Shown here: in pieces, positions 41,870 through 54,335 of the stretch
How the letters are laid out: each line of letters starts with the position of its first letter
Position numbering within the stretch: position 1 is the stretch's first letter
Origin: Xanthomonas prunicola
GTDB lineage: Bacteria > Pseudomonadota > Gammaproteobacteria > Xanthomonadales > Xanthomonadaceae
Direction: 5' to 3'
DNA length: 64,000 nt
Assembly (NCBI RefSeq): GCF_002846205.1
Contig: NZ_PHKV01000004.1
Coordinates: forward strand, 406,074-470,073
Notes under the pieces: model-generated
What the model saw: only the letters and a program-made list of their open reading frames with translations
The model's database searches: none
Told to the model about the DNA's origin: nothing
Position numbers and translations under genes: made by a program

Positions 41870-41885
41870 GCCAACGAGAGCAGCT

Positions 41886-43435
<1,550 letters not shown>

Positions 43436-43458
43436 CGTCCCTTTCCCGGTTGAACCGC

Positions 43459-44700
43459 ATGTTCAAACCTATCCCGGTTGCCATCGGCTTGCGCTACCTG
43501 CGTGCCAAGCGGCGCAATGGCTTCATCTCGTTTATCTCGATGGCATCGATCCTGGGCATCGCCCTGGGTGTGACCGTGCTGATCACCACGCTGGCAGTGA
43601 TGAGCGGTTTTCAGAAGGAAATCCGCGACCGTTTGCTGCAGATGGCCGCACATGCCACCGTCAGCGCAGAAGGCGCGCCGATGCGCGATTGGCAGCATGC
43701 GGTCGAGGTCGCCATGGCCGATCCGCGCATCGCCGGTGCCGCACCGTATATCGAAACCGAATCGCTGCTGCAGGGCCCGCGCAAGCAGCCGGCCATCGTC
43801 CGTGGCATCGTTCCGGCCGAAGAGAACAAGGTGTCGGTGCTGGCCAAGAAGATGCAGCAGGGCTCGGTCGACAGCCTGACCCCGGGCTCCTACAACATCG
43901 TCATCGGCAAGGAGCTGGCGCTCTGGCTGGGCGTGGACGTGGGCGACAGCGTCGTCGTGTTGCTCAGCGATACCCAGGCCACGCCATTGGGCGCGATGCC
44001 GCGGCTCAAACGCTTCACCGTCAGCGGGATTTTCGAAGCCGGCTACAACGAGATCGATCGCGGCCTGGCCGTGGTCAACATGCAGGACCTGGCGCGCGTG
44101 CTGCGCATGGACGGCGTCACCGGCGTGCGGCTGCGCTTGCACGACATGGATCAGGCCTGGCCGGTGGCGCGCGATCTGGCGGTGAAGTTGCACGGCCCGT
44201 ACCGGGTGAGCGATTGGACCCAGGAAAACGCCAATCTGTATCACTCGTTGAAGATGGAAAAGACCGTGATGGGCATCCTGCTGTCGCTGATCGTGGCGAT
44301 GGGGGCGTTCAACCTGGTGTCGTCACAAGTGATGCTGGTGACCGACAAACAAGCCGATATCGCCATCTTGCGCACGCTCGGGTTGTCGCCGGGCGGCGTG
44401 ATGCAGGTGTTCATGGTGCAGGGCTCGTTGATCGGCTTCATGGGGACCTTCATGGGCGTGATCGGTGGCATCGTGCTGACGCTCAACCTTGAACGCATCC
44501 TCGGCGTGATCGAAGCGATTTTCAGTGTCAAGTTGTTGCCCGAAGACGTGTACTACATCACCGGCCTGCCGACCGATATGCAGACCCAGGACGTGGTGGT
44601 GATCACCGTAGTGGCGTTGGTGATGAGTTTCCTGGCGACCCTGTACCCGGCGTGGCGCGCCTCGCGTACCCAGCCGGCGGAGGCGCTGCGTTATGAATGA
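43459..44700 (+). CDS. lolC: lipoprotein-releasing permease (LolC/LolE family)
   Basis: Inner-membrane subunit of the Lol system, which detaches outer-membrane lipoproteins for transfer to LolA. 413 residues from ATG 43459 ([20 protein letters not shown]). One N-terminal helix is followed by a large periplasmic domain (MacB-like) and three C-terminal FtsX helices ([55 protein letters not shown]). The single permease gene suggests a homodimeric LolF-type arrangement rather than separate LolC and LolE. It overlaps lolD by 8 bp. Confidence 0.92.
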   Translation: MFKPIPVAIGLRYLRAKRRNGFISFISMASILGIALGVTVLITTLAVMSGFQKEIRDRLLQMAAHATVSAEGAPMRDWQHAVEVAMADPRIAGAAPYIETESLLQGPRKQPAIVRGIVPAEENKVSVLAKKMQQGSVDSLTPGSYNIVIGKELALWLGVDVGDSVVVLLSDTQATPLGAMPRLKRFTVSGIFEAGYNEIDRGLAVVNMQDLARVLRMDGVTGVRLRLHDMDQAWPVARDLAVKLHGPYRVSDWTQENANLYHSLKMEKTVMGILLSLIVAMGAFNLVSSQVMLVTDKQADIAILRTLGLSPGGVMQVFMVQGSLIGFMGTFMGVIGGIVLTLNLERILGVIEAIFSVKLLPEDVYYITGLPTDMQTQDVVVITVVALVMSFLATLYPAWRASRTQPAEALRYE

Positions 44701-45427
44701 GATCCGGGAAGCGGCTGTGCAAAAGCCAGAACAGGCAACTGCGGTGATCCGCGCCGAGGCGTTGGCCAAGACCTACGCCGAAGGCAAGATGCGCACGCCG
44801 GTATTCGATGGCCTGGATCTGTCGGTGGCCACCGGCGAAACCGTGGCGATCGTCGGCGCCTCCGGTGCCGGCAAGAGCACCTTGCTGCATCTGCTCGGCG
44901 GGTTGGATATTCCAACCTCCGGCGAGGTGTATGTGGCGGGCGAGCGCATGTCGGCACTGTCCGACGCGCAACGCGGCAAGCTACGCAATCAGTCGCTCGG
45001 CTTTGTGTACCAGTTCCACCACCTGTTGCCGGAATTCACCGCGCTGGAAAACGTGATGATGCCGGTGCTGCTGTCCGGTAAGGATGTGGCGGTGGCCAAA
45101 GGGCAGGCGCTGAAACTGCTGGAATCGGTTGGGCTCGGGCATCGCATCGAACACAAGCCGAGCGAACTGTCGGGCGGCGAGCGCCAGCGCTGTGCGGTGG
45201 CGCGTGCGCTGGTCAACAAGCCGGGCTGCGTGTTGGGCGATGAGCCCACCGGCAACCTCGACGACAAGACCGCGGGCACCGTGTTCGAGCTGATGCTGGA
45301 GCTCAATCGCGCCCAGCGCACCAGCCTGGTGTTGGTCACGCACGACCGTAGTCTGGCGCGGCGCCTGGATCGCGTACTGGAGCTGCATCAGGGCAAGCTG
45401 CGCGAATTGGCGCCGTCGGCGGTGTAA
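44693..45427 (+). CDS. lolD: lipoprotein-releasing system ATPase LolD
   Basis: Cytoplasmic ATPase of the Lol complex, 244 residues. Walker [12 protein letters not shown], signature [15 protein letters not shown], Walker [14 protein letters not shown] and the switch His in [26 protein letters not shown] is the LolD-type Q loop that contacts the permease. It overlaps the permease gene and ends before a hairpin shared with the convergent reductase gene. Confidence 0.96.
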   Translation: MNEIREAAVQKPEQATAVIRAEALAKTYAEGKMRTPVFDGLDLSVATGETVAIVGASGAGKSTLLHLLGGLDIPTSGEVYVAGERMSALSDAQRGKLRNQSLGFVYQFHHLLPEFTALENVMMPVLLSGKDVAVAKGQALKLLESVGLGHRIEHKPSELSGGERQRCAVARALVNKPGCVLGDEPTGNLDDKTAGTVFELMLELNRAQRTSLVLVTHDRSLARRLDRVLELHQGKLRELAPSAV

Positions 45428-45486
45428 GTGCTGCTAACGCGGTTGGTCCGGTGATCGATCGCGTCGGCATGAGACGGTATGTATAG

Positions 45487-45521
45487 ACATCGTTGCAGGC
45501 CAATGCGGCCTGCAACGATGT
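45487..45521. terminator. perfect 15-bp hairpin between convergent genes
   Basis: ACATCGTTGCAGGCC and its exact complement flank a 5-base loop (AATGC), 59 bp after lolD and 11 bp before the end of the reductase gene. There is no T run. It probably serves as a two-way transcription end or RNA stabiliser. Confidence 0.65.
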
Positions 45522-45532
45522 GAGCGCATCGG

Positions 45533-46597
45533 TCACGGAATGATGCGCAATGCCCGCAGACGGGTGAACAGTTCGAAGAACGAGGCGCGGCTGTCGTAGA
45601 AGTCCATAAAGCCCAGTTCGCGGCTCTTGGTCATGTCGTTGACGCACTCGATCTCACGACCCAGGTCGGCGTCGGTGTGCCACCACGATGCCAGTCGATT
45701 GACGTCCGCTTCCACCAGGCCGTGTTGCGCGGCCAACTCCGCCCACAGGGCAGGTGCGGTCTGGCTCATGCGTGGCTCCAGCGGTTCCGGGGTCGTGGGG
45801 CAGGGTGCAGCATCGAGTTCGAAGAACTTCGCAATTTCGCCCCACATCCAGCGCCAGCGGAATACATCGCCATTGACGGTATTGAACGCCTGATCGCGCG
45901 CAGCAGGGCTAAGCCCGGCCCAGGCCAGTTGGCGGCCGAGCAGGCCGGCGTCGGTCAGGTCGGTCAGGCTATTCCATTGTGCTTGCGAGCCTGGAAACAC
46001 GAATGGTTGCCCGGTGTGCTTGCACAGCGATGCATACACTGCCAGCGTCACGCCCATATTCATTGCGTTGCTGCCGTTGGCCATGCCGATCATGGTGTGC
46101 GAGCGATGCACGCTCCAGCCGAAACCATGCTGCTGGGCATGTGCGAACAACAGGTCTTCCAGCGTGTAGTAGAAGTTTTCGCCCGGCTGGCGTGGCTCGC
46201 TTTCGCGGAACGGCGTCTCCGCCTTGCCGCTGCCGTAGTTTTCGAAAGCGCCCAGGTAATGCTTGGTGCCGGTAACCAGCGCCATGTGCTGCAGCGGCGC
46301 ATCGCTGAGCGCATCGCACAGGTGCCGCATCATCGCGCCATTGGCTTGGACGTTCTCGCGTTCGGTGTCGCGACGCGTCCAGGTGCAGAAGAACACATGC
46401 GTGATCGGTAAGCCGCGCAGTGCGTTGCTGGTGCTTTCGGCGTCCAGCAGATCTGCCGCGATCGGAATGACGCCGTCGTGGGGGAGTGGTCGACGTGCAA
46501 GGCCGTACACGGTCCAGCCGTCGGCGAGCAGCACGTTGGCAAGGTTGTAACCGGAAATGCCGGTCACACCGACAATCAATGCAATGCCTTTACGCAT
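45533..46597 (-). CDS. PRISE-type short-chain dehydrogenase/reductase
   Basis: A 354-residue NAD(P)H-dependent reductase. The Rossmann motif is GVTGISGYNLANVL at the N-terminus. The central block is NYGSGKAETPFRESEP, then NFYYTLEDLLF and VHRSHTMIGMANG, and the end is FYDSRASFFELFTRLRALRI. This set is typical of the progesterone 5-beta-reductase/iridoid synthase (PRISE) family, which reduces activated C=C bonds of enones. Bacterial members have no agreed natural substrate. ATG 46597 starts directly before the nucleotide-binding motif; the longer frame to 46720 is unlikely. It appears monocistronic. Confidence 0.88.
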   Translation of the reverse strand: MRKGIALIVGVTGISGYNLANVLLADGWTVYGLARRPLPHDGVIPIAADLLDAESTSNALRGLPITHVFFCTWTRRDTERENVQANGAMMRHLCDALSDAPLQHMALVTGTKHYLGAFENYGSGKAETPFRESEPRQPGENFYYTLEDLLFAHAQQHGFGWSVHRSHTMIGMANGSNAMNMGVTLAVYASLCKHTGQPFVFPGSQAQWNSLTDLTDAGLLGRQLAWAGLSPAARDQAFNTVNGDVFRWRWMWGEIAKFFELDAAPCPTTPEPLEPRMSQTAPALWAELAAQHGLVEADVNRLASWWHTDADLGREIECVNDMTKSRELGFMDFYDSRASFFELFTRLRALRIIP

Positions 46598-46897
46598 GGG
46601 GGAGGCTCCTGGAAGACAACGGTGACCATAGCGCCTACACCATGAAATCGAAGCGAATGCGGGCCAAGAGAGTGCTGACATCGCTGAGCGGGCAATTTGC
46701 TGCGGGGCATGCACCTCCATGGACGCACTGTTCTATGCATCGCACCAGGTCATGGCGAGTGCTGCGATGCGGTTGGTGCGTGGTCGTAATCAGCGACCTT
46801 AGCGACAGTGGTCTTCCTACCCGTGCCTAGGCAGACCTCTGCTGTGCGTTGAACCCTTTGCGACCTAAGCTGAAGGCGTTGAGTGAGAGGGGCCAGG

Positions 46898-49306
46898 ATG
46901 GCGACCGGCAGCATGGAGGTGTCAGCGCAAGAAGCGCCGCCGCAGATGGGATCGGCCGTTGCCATGGCTGCGGCATTATTGCTTGGCGTGGTGGCATGCG
47001 CCTGGTCGCCCGCACTGTTGCCGCAAATGTTGTATGCCAGCTGCGTTTGTGTGGCGCTGCTAAGCATCGGCATGACGATGTGGCGGCGTCCGTGCTGGAG
47101 AGCGCAGTTGGTGTTGCTGTCCGCAGTATTGCTCGGATTCGGGTTGATGGGATGGCAGGTGGTCGGTGCGCTGCAAGCGCAACTACTTCCGCAGGACGAA
47201 GCACGCGAGACGACCGTGCGCGGATGGATCGTTGGGCTGCCAATCGCCGAGCAGCGCCGTACCCGCTTTCAACTGCGCGTCGACGACGCTCAGGCGCAGC
47301 CTGCAGCGCTACGTGGAAAGCTCCTACAGCTGGCCTGGTACGACGATTTCGGCGCTGAGCGCATCGGCCCGCGCGCAGCGCTGCATGCCGGTGCGCGCTG
47401 GCAACTGCGACTCAAGCTGCGCGCGCCACGGGGTTTGCGCAATCCCGGTGGCTTCGATGCGGAGCGTCAGGCGCTGGCGCAGCGCATCGCCGCAACTGGC
47501 TATGTGCGCGTGCCTGCCGCCGCACACCAGGCTGCACCACCGCAAGGCGTGGATGCCTGGCGCGACAGGATGTCGCAACGCATCGCCGAGCGCGTCAGCG
47601 GCTCCTCTGCGCCGTACCTGCGTGCGCTCGCGCTGGGTGATACGCGTGGGCTCGACGATGCGGCATGGGCGACGTTGCGCGCGACCGGGCTCAGTCATCT
47701 GATCGCGATCTCGGGATTTCATGTCGGGCTGGTCGCGGCATTCTTCGCATTATTGGTCGCTGGAGTGTGGCGTTGGCAGCCGCGACTTGGCATCTTGATG
47801 CCGCGCCTCCACGCGGCATCAATCGCTGCGTTACTTGGTGCTGCCGCCTACGCGGTCGTGGCAGGCCTGGCGCTGCCGACGGTACGTACCGTGTTGATGA
47901 TTGCGGTGGTGGCCCTGGTCAGAGTGCTGCGGCGACGCGCCTCGACCGCCCACATCCTCGCGCTCGCCTTGTTGACGGTGTTGCTGTGGGACCCGCTCAG
48001 CGTGCTGGTAGCTGGCTTCTGGCTCAGCTTCGCCGGAGTGGCCTGGCTGGTCTGGTGCCTGCCGTCTGACGATCGCGCCATCGTGCGCGGCTTCCTGTCT
48101 GCGCAGACCGTGGCCACCGTCGGCCTGCTGCCGTTGACGGTCAGCCTGTTCGGGCAGGCATCGCTGGTCGGGCCGTTCGCCAATCTGGTCGCCATTCCGT
48201 GGTGGACCTTCGTGGTGGTGCCGCTGTGTCTGGTGGGGACCGCACTGGAAGCGATCTACCCAGGGGCCGGCGTGTGGGCGTGGCAGCTCGCGGGTTGGTG
48301 CTTCGAGCTGACCTGGCCGGGGTTCGTCTGGCTCGGGCAAACACCGGTGGCGTTGTGGTGGGTGCCGGAGTCCGATGGAATTGCCCTGATCGCGGCCTTG
48401 CTCGGCGCGTTCTGGCTGTTGCTGCCGCGCGGGACGCCGAGTAAATCGTTGGCGGCGCTGCTGTGGTTGCCGTTGCTCTGGCCGGATCGCGAGCTGCCGG
48501 CCCAAGGCGAGGCGGAAGTGCAGGTACTGGATGTTGGGCAGGGCTTGTCGGTGCTGGTGCGCACGCACCGGCATGCGCTGCTGTTCGATACCGGGCCGGC
48601 GGTGCGCGATGGTTTCGATGCTGGCGAGCGCGTGGTGCTGCCGGCACTACGCGCGCTTGGAGTGCGCCGGCTGGACGCCATCGTGCTCAGCCATGCCGAC
48701 GCCGATCATGCCGGTGGCTATGCCGCAGTGCGCACGGGGCTGCCGGTCGCATTCACCGCTGCACCACCGGATGCGCCGCTGGACGTCGACACCCGCTGCC
48801 GCGCCGGGCAGCAGTGGGAATGGGACGGTGTGCGCTTGCGCTTTCTGCATCCCACCGCTGGGTTTCCGTATCTGCGTAATCAATCCAGCTGCGTGCTGCG
48901 GGTCGAAACCCAGCATGCGAGCGCGCTGTTGCCGGGCGACATCGACGCAACCGTCGAACGCCGCCTGCTACGCGGAAACGTCTCGGACCTGCATGCGGAT
49001 CTGGTGATCGTCCCGCACCATGGCAGCGCTGATGGCTCGAATGCCAGCTTCATCGCTGCGACCGGCGCACGCCTGGCGCTGGTGTCGTCTGGCCACGGCA
49101 ACAGATTCGGGCATCCGCTCGCCGAGGTGGTGCAACGCTGGCAGGCGGGCGGGGCGGAAGTGCTGGATACCGCGCAGGCCGGCGCGCTCCGGGTCTGGCT
49201 GGGCGCCGATGGCCTGCGTTTGCGTGAGCGACGGCGCTGGCAGCCACGGCTATGGGATGCTGCGGAACGGCGGCGGTCGGCTGCTATCCTATCGGCCAGC
49301 GAATAG
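46898..49306 (+). CDS. comEC: DNA uptake channel protein ComEC/Rec2
   Basis: Inner-membrane channel for single-stranded DNA during natural transformation. 802 residues if started at ATG 46898, with GAGAGGGG 6 bases upstream; ATG 46883 is an alternative. An N-terminal domain with early helices is followed by the competence domain (YLRALALGDTRGLDDAAWA, ATGLSHLIAISGFHVGLVAA) with several membrane helices. The C-terminal metallo-beta-lactamase-like domain starts at VQVLDVGQGLSVLV and holds LSHADADHAGGY and VIVPHHGSADGSN. The family's metal-site motifs look intact. No other competence gene is adjacent. Confidence 0.95.
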   Translation: MATGSMEVSAQEAPPQMGSAVAMAAALLLGVVACAWSPALLPQMLYASCVCVALLSIGMTMWRRPCWRAQLVLLSAVLLGFGLMGWQVVGALQAQLLPQDEARETTVRGWIVGLPIAEQRRTRFQLRVDDAQAQPAALRGKLLQLAWYDDFGAERIGPRAALHAGARWQLRLKLRAPRGLRNPGGFDAERQALAQRIAATGYVRVPAAAHQAAPPQGVDAWRDRMSQRIAERVSGSSAPYLRALALGDTRGLDDAAWATLRATGLSHLIAISGFHVGLVAAFFALLVAGVWRWQPRLGILMPRLHAASIAALLGAAAYAVVAGLALPTVRTVLMIAVVALVRVLRRRASTAHILALALLTVLLWDPLSVLVAGFWLSFAGVAWLVWCLPSDDRAIVRGFLSAQTVATVGLLPLTVSLFGQASLVGPFANLVAIPWWTFVVVPLCLVGTALEAIYPGAGVWAWQLAGWCFELTWPGFVWLGQTPVALWWVPESDGIALIAALLGAFWLLLPRGTPSKSLAALLWLPLLWPDRELPAQGEAEVQVLDVGQGLSVLVRTHRHALLFDTGPAVRDGFDAGERVVLPALRALGVRRLDAIVLSHADADHAGGYAAVRTGLPVAFTAAPPDAPLDVDTRCRAGQQWEWDGVRLRFLHPTAGFPYLRNQSSCVLRVETQHASALLPGDIDATVERRLLRGNVSDLHADLVIVPHHGSADGSNASFIAATGARLALVSSGHGNRFGHPLAEVVQRWQAGGAEVLDTAQAGALRVWLGADGLRLRERRRWQPRLWDAAERRRSAAILSASE

Positions 49307-49334
49307 GCGGCCGCGTTGCCGGAGGAATCGAATC

Positions 49335-49997
49335 GTGTTGGAGCTGGTCAAGGCAGGCGGTTGGCCGATGGTGCCGTTGCTGTTGCTGGGGGTGGTTGCC
49401 CTGGCGATCGTGCTGGAGCGTCTGTGGAGCTTGCGCCGCAACGAGGTGACGCCGCCGGGTCTGGGCGAAGAGGTGCGTAACTGGGCCGCGCGCGGCAAGC
49501 TGGACCCCACCCATATCGAATCCCTGCGCCGCAATTCGCCGTTGGGCGCCTTGTTGGCCGCCGCGCTGGACGTGCTTGGCCGCCCGCGTGAGTTGATCCG
49601 CGAACGCATCGAAGACACCGGCCGGCATGTGGTGCACCGGATGGAGCGCTATCTGAACGCGTTGGGCACGATCGCATCCGCCGGGCCGTTGTTGGGCCTG
49701 CTGGGCACCGTGGTTGGCATGATCCAGATGTTTCTGGGCATCCTCGATCACGGCGTGGGCGATGTGAATCAACTGGCCGGCGGCATCGGCAAGGCGCTGG
49801 TGTGCACCGCCACCGGCATGATCATCGCCGTGCCGGCGTTGATGGCGCATCGCTTCTTCAAGGGACGCATTGCCGGTTACATCATCGAGATGGAACAGGA
49901 AGCCACCTTGTTGCTGGACACCATGGATGGCCGCGTGGTGCCAGCAGCCGTGGCACCGGCCGCAGCGGGCGCCAAGCCCGTCACGGCAAAGGGCTGA
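49335..49997 (+). CDS. exbB: MotA/TolQ/ExbB proton channel protein
   Basis: Inner-membrane proton channel subunit, 220 residues from GTG 49335 with GGAGG 10 bases upstream. Three membrane segments: the first at PMVPLLLLGVVALAIVLERL, the second at TIASAGPLLGLLGTVVGMIQ, the third at ALVCTATGMIIAVPALMAHR, with the usual small-residue motifs. It pairs with the ExbD protein 3 bp downstream to convert proton flow into work on the envelope. Its place before msbA-lpxK, rather than tonB, is common in this family of bacteria; its partner is not identified. Confidence 0.93.
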   Translation: MLELVKAGGWPMVPLLLLGVVALAIVLERLWSLRRNEVTPPGLGEEVRNWAARGKLDPTHIESLRRNSPLGALLAAALDVLGRPRELIRERIEDTGRHVVHRMERYLNALGTIASAGPLLGLLGTVVGMIQMFLGILDHGVGDVNQLAGGIGKALVCTATGMIIAVPALMAHRFFKGRIAGYIIEMEQEATLLLDTMDGRVVPAAVAPAAAGAKPVTAKG

Positions 49998-50000
49998 CGG

Positions 50001-50465
50001 ATGCGCATCGGCAGCGACCGAAGCCAGGACGAGCCGCATATCGATCTGGTGCCATTGATTGACGTCATCCTCGTCCTCATCATCTTTTTCGTGGTGACCA
50101 CGACCTTCGACGCACGCTCCACGCTGCAATTGGAGCTGCCGACCGCCAGCGACCAACACACCAGCACGCCGCCGCGTTCGTTGAGCGTGCTGGTCAATGC
50201 CGACGGGCGTTATTTCATCAACGATCAGGAGGTGCTGCGCTCGGACGTGGATTCGCTCAAGCAGACCATCGCCCAGATCGCGGGCGATGATCGCGAGCAG
50301 ACCGTGTTGATGCGCGCCGATGCACGCACGCCGTATCAGGCAGTGGTCACCGCGCAGGATGCGCTGGGCCAGCTCGGCTTCCGGCGTATTGCCATCGCCA
50401 CCGCGCCCCCGGCCGGCGCGACGAGCACGACCGGCAAGACAAGTACCAACGGAACCCGCCAGTGA
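50001..50465 (+). CDS. exbD: ExbD/TolR family biopolymer transport protein
   Basis: A 154-residue partner of ExbB. One membrane helix carries the proton-binding Asp: PHIDLVPLIDVILVLIIFFV, the classical ExbD signature. The periplasmic domain continues to MRADARTPYQAVVTAQDALG. The last residues are Thr/Ser-rich. The stop overlaps the msbA GTG start by 4 bp. Confidence 0.94.
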   Translation: MRIGSDRSQDEPHIDLVPLIDVILVLIIFFVVTTTFDARSTLQLELPTASDQHTSTPPRSLSVLVNADGRYFINDQEVLRSDVDSLKQTIAQIAGDDREQTVLMRADARTPYQAVVTAQDALGQLGFRRIAIATAPPAGATSTTGKTSTNGTRQ

Positions 50466-52231
50466 CCAACTCCACCGACCGCCCGGCGCCAGTCTCATCC
50501 TGGCGCACGTACCGTCGCCTGCTGGCGTTCGCCAAGCCGTATCGGCTGCTGCTGGTCGCCGCGCTGATTGCGGCGTTGATCGAAGCGGCCGGCACCACCG
50601 GTTTTCTGGCGTTGATGAAGCCGATCACCGATGAGACCTTCATCTACAAGAATGCCGAAGTCAGTCGCTGGCTGCCGGTGCAGATCATCCTGCTGTTCGT
50701 GGTGCGCGGCGTCGCCGGCTACATCACCGATATGGCGATGGGCAAATCCGCGCGCAGCATCGCGCGCGATCTGCGCATCAAGGTGATGGCGAAATATCTG
50801 CGTTTGCCCGGCTCGCGCTTCGATTCCGAGCCGGTGCCGTCGATGCTGATCCGCCTGGGTTCGGATTCGGACCAGGTGGCGCAAGCCGCGGTGGACGCGG
50901 TGAAGGTGATGATCCAGCAATCGTTGCAGGTCATCGGCGCGCTGGCGCTGATGCTGTGGCATAGCTGGCAGGTGACATTGACCATTCTGGTGCTCGCTCC
51001 GGTGCTGGCCTGGGTGATGGACAAGGTGGCGCGGCGCTATCGGCGTATCAGCCACAGCATCCAGGAAAGCGGCGCACAGCTGCTGCAAGCCGCCGACCAG
51101 ACCTTGTCCAGCCATCAGGAGGTCAAGATCTACGGCGCGCAGCAGACCGAGATGGAGCGCTATGGCGCATTGGCCGACCGCAATCTGCGCCTGGCGATGA
51201 AGGTCGAATCCACGCGAGGCATTTCCACTGCGACGGTGCAGATGATTGGCGCAATCGGCTTGTCGGCATTGCTGTTTGTGGCCGGTGCACAGGCACTGGC
51301 CGGGCGGTTGACGGCCGGCGATTTCGTCGTGCTGATGACTTCGATGCTGACGATCATTCCGGGCCTCAAGCAGCTCACCAACGTGCAGAACATGGTGCAG
51401 CGCGGTCTGGCGTCGGCGGAGCGTCTGTTCTCGGTGCTTGATAGCCCGGACGAGCCGGATCAAGGCGCCGTGCCGCTGACGCGTGCCAAGGGCTTGATCG
51501 AATTCCGCGATGTCACTGCGCGCTATCCGGGCCAGGTCAATCCGGCCTTGGCCGATGTCAGCTTTGTCGCGCAACCGGGCACGGTGACCGCGATCGTCGG
51601 GCGCTCGGGCAGCGGTAAATCCAGCCTGATCAAATTGATCCCTCGCTTCTATGAAGCCGAGGCCGGGCAGATCCTGCTCGACGGTCACCCGGTGCAGGCG
51701 TACGCGTTGTCGGATCTGCGTCGGCAAATTGCGCTGGTCGGCCAGCAGGTCATGCTGTTCGACGGTAGCATCGCCGATAACGTGGCGTTCGGCGAAATGC
51801 GTAATGCCGATGCCAGCCAGCTGGAGCGGGCGATCTTGGGCGCCAATGCGATGGAATTTGTCGCGCAACTGCCCGAAGGCCTGCAGTCGCATGTCGGCAC
51901 CAAGGGGGGGCGCCTGTCCGGCGGCCAGCGCCAGCGCCTGGCAATTGCACGCGCAATGCTCAAGGATGCGCCGATCCTGATTCTGGACGAAGCCACCGCA
52001 GCGCTGGACAACGAATCCGAGCGCTTGGTGCAAGATGCTCTGCACAAGCTGATGCCCGACCGCACCACGCTGGTGATCGCGCATCGCCTGTCCACCATCG
52101 AGCATGCCGATCAGGTGCTGGTGATGGACCAGGGGCGGATCGTCGAGCGCGGGACGCATCACCAATTGCTGGCGCAGGGCGGTTTGTATTCGCACCTGCA
52201 CGGCATGCAGTTCCGCGAACGTCAGGCATGA
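50462..52231 (+). CDS. msbA: lipid A export ABC transporter MsbA
   Basis: Flips lipid A-core across the inner membrane. 589 residues: six membrane helices in the first 320 residues and a C-terminal ATPase with Walker [10 protein letters not shown], signature [15 protein letters not shown], Walker [13 protein letters not shown] and the switch His in [13 protein letters not shown]. The start is GTG 50462, overlapping exbD; the stop overlaps lpxK. Family and context (lpxK next) agree. Confidence 0.97.
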   Translation: MTNSTDRPAPVSSWRTYRRLLAFAKPYRLLLVAALIAALIEAAGTTGFLALMKPITDETFIYKNAEVSRWLPVQIILLFVVRGVAGYITDMAMGKSARSIARDLRIKVMAKYLRLPGSRFDSEPVPSMLIRLGSDSDQVAQAAVDAVKVMIQQSLQVIGALALMLWHSWQVTLTILVLAPVLAWVMDKVARRYRRISHSIQESGAQLLQAADQTLSSHQEVKIYGAQQTEMERYGALADRNLRLAMKVESTRGISTATVQMIGAIGLSALLFVAGAQALAGRLTAGDFVVLMTSMLTIIPGLKQLTNVQNMVQRGLASAERLFSVLDSPDEPDQGAVPLTRAKGLIEFRDVTARYPGQVNPALADVSFVAQPGTVTAIVGRSGSGKSSLIKLIPRFYEAEAGQILLDGHPVQAYALSDLRRQIALVGQQVMLFDGSIADNVAFGEMRNADASQLERAILGANAMEFVAQLPEGLQSHVGTKGGRLSGGQRQRLAIARAMLKDAPILILDEATAALDNESERLVQDALHKLMPDRTTLVIAHRLSTIEHADQVLVMDQGRIVERGTHHQLLAQGGLYSHLHGMQFRERQA

Positions 52232-53265
52232 GCAAGCGCGGCACCCGCACGCCGGGCTACTGGTACGACAACACGCCGATTCCCTTGCCGGCGCGCATCC
52301 TGGCGCCAGTCTATGGCGCTGCGATCGCGTTACGACGGGCGCTGTATCGCCGCGGTTGGCGCAAGCGCCACGGCGTGCCGGTGCCGGTGATCGTGGTCGG
52401 CAACGTCACTGCCGGTGGCACCGGCAAGACGCCGCTGACGATTGCCTTGGTCTCGAAGCTACAGGAAGCCGGCTGGACGCCTGGCGTGGCCAGCCGTGGC
52501 TACGGTCGCGATGAGCCTGCTCATGCGCGGTGGGTCGAGGCAGACACGCCGGTGGCGCTCGGCGGCGATGAGCCGGTGCTGATCGCTTGGAAAACCGGTG
52601 CGCGCGTGCGTGTCGATAGCGACCGGCTCGCTGCTGCCCGCGCCCTGGTCGAGGCGGGCTGCGACATCGTGATCTGCGATGACGGGTTACAGCATTACCG
52701 TCTGGCGCGCGATGTCGAAATCGAAGTGGTCGATGGCCAGCGTCGCTACGGCAATGGACGCCTACTGCCTGCCGGGCCGCTGCGCGAACCGGTCACGCGC
52801 GCGTGCGATTGCGACTTCCGCGTGGTCAACCTTGGCCAGGCCAGTGCTACCGCAGCGGCGCAGGCGCCGGACGATGCCGGGTTCGGCGAATGGCAGATGC
52901 GCTTGAGCATCGACAGCGTGCAGCCGATGGACGGCAAGCGTGCGCAGCCCTTGAGCATGCTTGCCGGACAACGCGTGCATGCCGTTGCGGGTATCGCGCA
53001 TCCGGAGCGCTTCTTCGCGATGCTGCGTGCGCGCGGCATCGGCGTGGTGCCGCATGCGTTTCCGGATCATCACGTCTACCGCGCCGCGGATTTCAGCTTC
53101 GGAAGCCGCCTGCCGGTGCTGATGACCGAAAAGGACGCGGTGAAATGCCGTCCGTTTGCGGACGAATGGTTGTATAGCGTGCCGCTCAAAGCGGAGCTGC
53201 CGGCCGCGTTCTGGGTGAGCCTGTTGGACCGGCTGAACAAATTGGCAAGCCGGCAGGGCGTGTGA
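52228..53265 (+). CDS. lpxK: tetraacyldisaccharide 4'-kinase
   Basis: Phosphorylates the 4' position of the lipid A precursor at the inner membrane. 345 residues with Walker [19 protein letters not shown] near 55-75, GYGRDE, and the DDGLQHYRL motif near 155. The C-terminal [15 protein letters not shown] is the usual ending block. It overlaps msbA by 4 bp. Confidence 0.97.
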   Translation: MSKRGTRTPGYWYDNTPIPLPARILAPVYGAAIALRRALYRRGWRKRHGVPVPVIVVGNVTAGGTGKTPLTIALVSKLQEAGWTPGVASRGYGRDEPAHARWVEADTPVALGGDEPVLIAWKTGARVRVDSDRLAAARALVEAGCDIVICDDGLQHYRLARDVEIEVVDGQRRYGNGRLLPAGPLREPVTRACDCDFRVVNLGQASATAAAQAPDDAGFGEWQMRLSIDSVQPMDGKRAQPLSMLAGQRVHAVAGIAHPERFFAMLRARGIGVVPHAFPDHHVYRAADFSFGSRLPVLMTEKDAVKCRPFADEWLYSVPLKAELPAAFWVSLLDRLNKLASRQGV

Positions 53266-53555
53266 GTGCGGAGCTGGCAATGGTGTCCTTGCGGGGTGCT
53301 GCCCGTCCACCATGTCGGGACACACCGCCAGGACGTCGATCTAGTTCTTACGTGACGGTGCGTGTGCAATGACCAGTCAGGAATCTCGTAGGCATCATGG
53401 TCGCGAATACTGCACGCATGGAGCAGCATCAACGTGCTGATGTAGCGCATCGCTGCTCTCACTGACTACCGCGACTTCGCTCAATCCCACAGAGACAGCA
53501 TGCGATTGGGTTCTCTCGTTTCTCCACTTTTTACTGCATCCCAGAGCGCGCACGT
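53266..53555. other. spacer between lpxK and kdsB
   Basis: 290 bp with no supported gene. In related bacteria I recall a small Trm112-type gene here, but no trace of one can be read in any frame. Confidence 0.4.
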
Positions 53556-54335
53556 ATGACACCCACCGCACCTGCCGATTTCGTCGTCGCCATCCCCGCC
53601 CGTTACGCCTCCACGCGGCTGCCCGGCAAGCCGCTGCAACGGATCGGCGATCGCCCGATGATTCAGCGTGTAGCCGAGCGTGCGTTGCTGGCGGGGGCGC
53701 GCGAGGTGTGGGTGGCCACCGACGACGCGCGCATCGCAGCGGCGATCGAGCATCTGCCTGGGGTGCATGTGGCGATGACGGGCACTGCGCATCTTTCCGG
53801 CACCGACCGCCTTGCCGAATGCGCACGCATTGCCGGCTGGGACGACCAGACCTGCGTGGTCAATCTGCAAGGCGACGAACCGTTCGCACCGGCTGCCGGT
53901 CTCTGTGCGGTTGCCGATCTGCTGCAGCACTCCGGCGCTGAGATGGCCACGCTGGCCGCGTTGGTGGACAACGCGCACGACCTGTTCGATCCCAACGTGG
54001 TGAAACTGGTGCGTACGGCCGGTGGCGATGCGCTGTATTTCAGCCGCGCGCCGATTCCCTGGCACCGCGACAGCTTCGCCAGCCAGCGCGACGGCGTGCC
54101 TGCAGAAGGTCAGTGGCTGCGCCACATCGGCATCTACGCCTATCGCGCCGGCTTCCTGCAGCGCTTTGCGGCTATGCCGACCGGCATGCTGGAGCGCATC
54201 GAATCGCTGGAACAATTGCGCGTGATGGAAGCCGGCTATCGCATCGCCGTGGCAGTGACGCCCGAGCCGTTTCCGCCGGGCATCGACACCCCGGAAGATC
54301 TCGCCCGTGCACAGACGCGGGTGGCCTCGGCATGA
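53556..54335 (+). CDS. kdsB: CMP-Kdo synthetase
   Basis: Activates Kdo with CTP for addition to lipid A. 259 residues of the nucleotidyltransferase fold: the CTP-binding start is [17 protein letters not shown], and NLQGDEPF with [10 protein letters not shown] form the sugar and metal site. The stop overlaps the phosphatase gene by 4 bp. Confidence 0.97.
   Translation: MTPTAPADFVVAIPARYASTRLPGKPLQRIGDRPMIQRVAERALLAGAREVWVATDDARIAAAIEHLPGVHVAMTGTAHLSGTDRLAECARIAGWDDQTCVVNLQGDEPFAPAAGLCAVADLLQHSGAEMATLAALVDNAHDLFDPNVVKLVRTAGGDALYFSRAPIPWHRDSFASQRDGVPAEGQWLRHIGIYAYRAGFLQRFAAMPTGMLERIESLEQLRVMEAGYRIAVAVTPEPFPPGIDTPEDLARAQTRVASA

Noticed and set aside
53266..53555. A Trm112-type gene between lpxK and kdsB, as I recall in some relatives.
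   Set aside because: No frame in this spacer gives the expected short Cys-containing protein.
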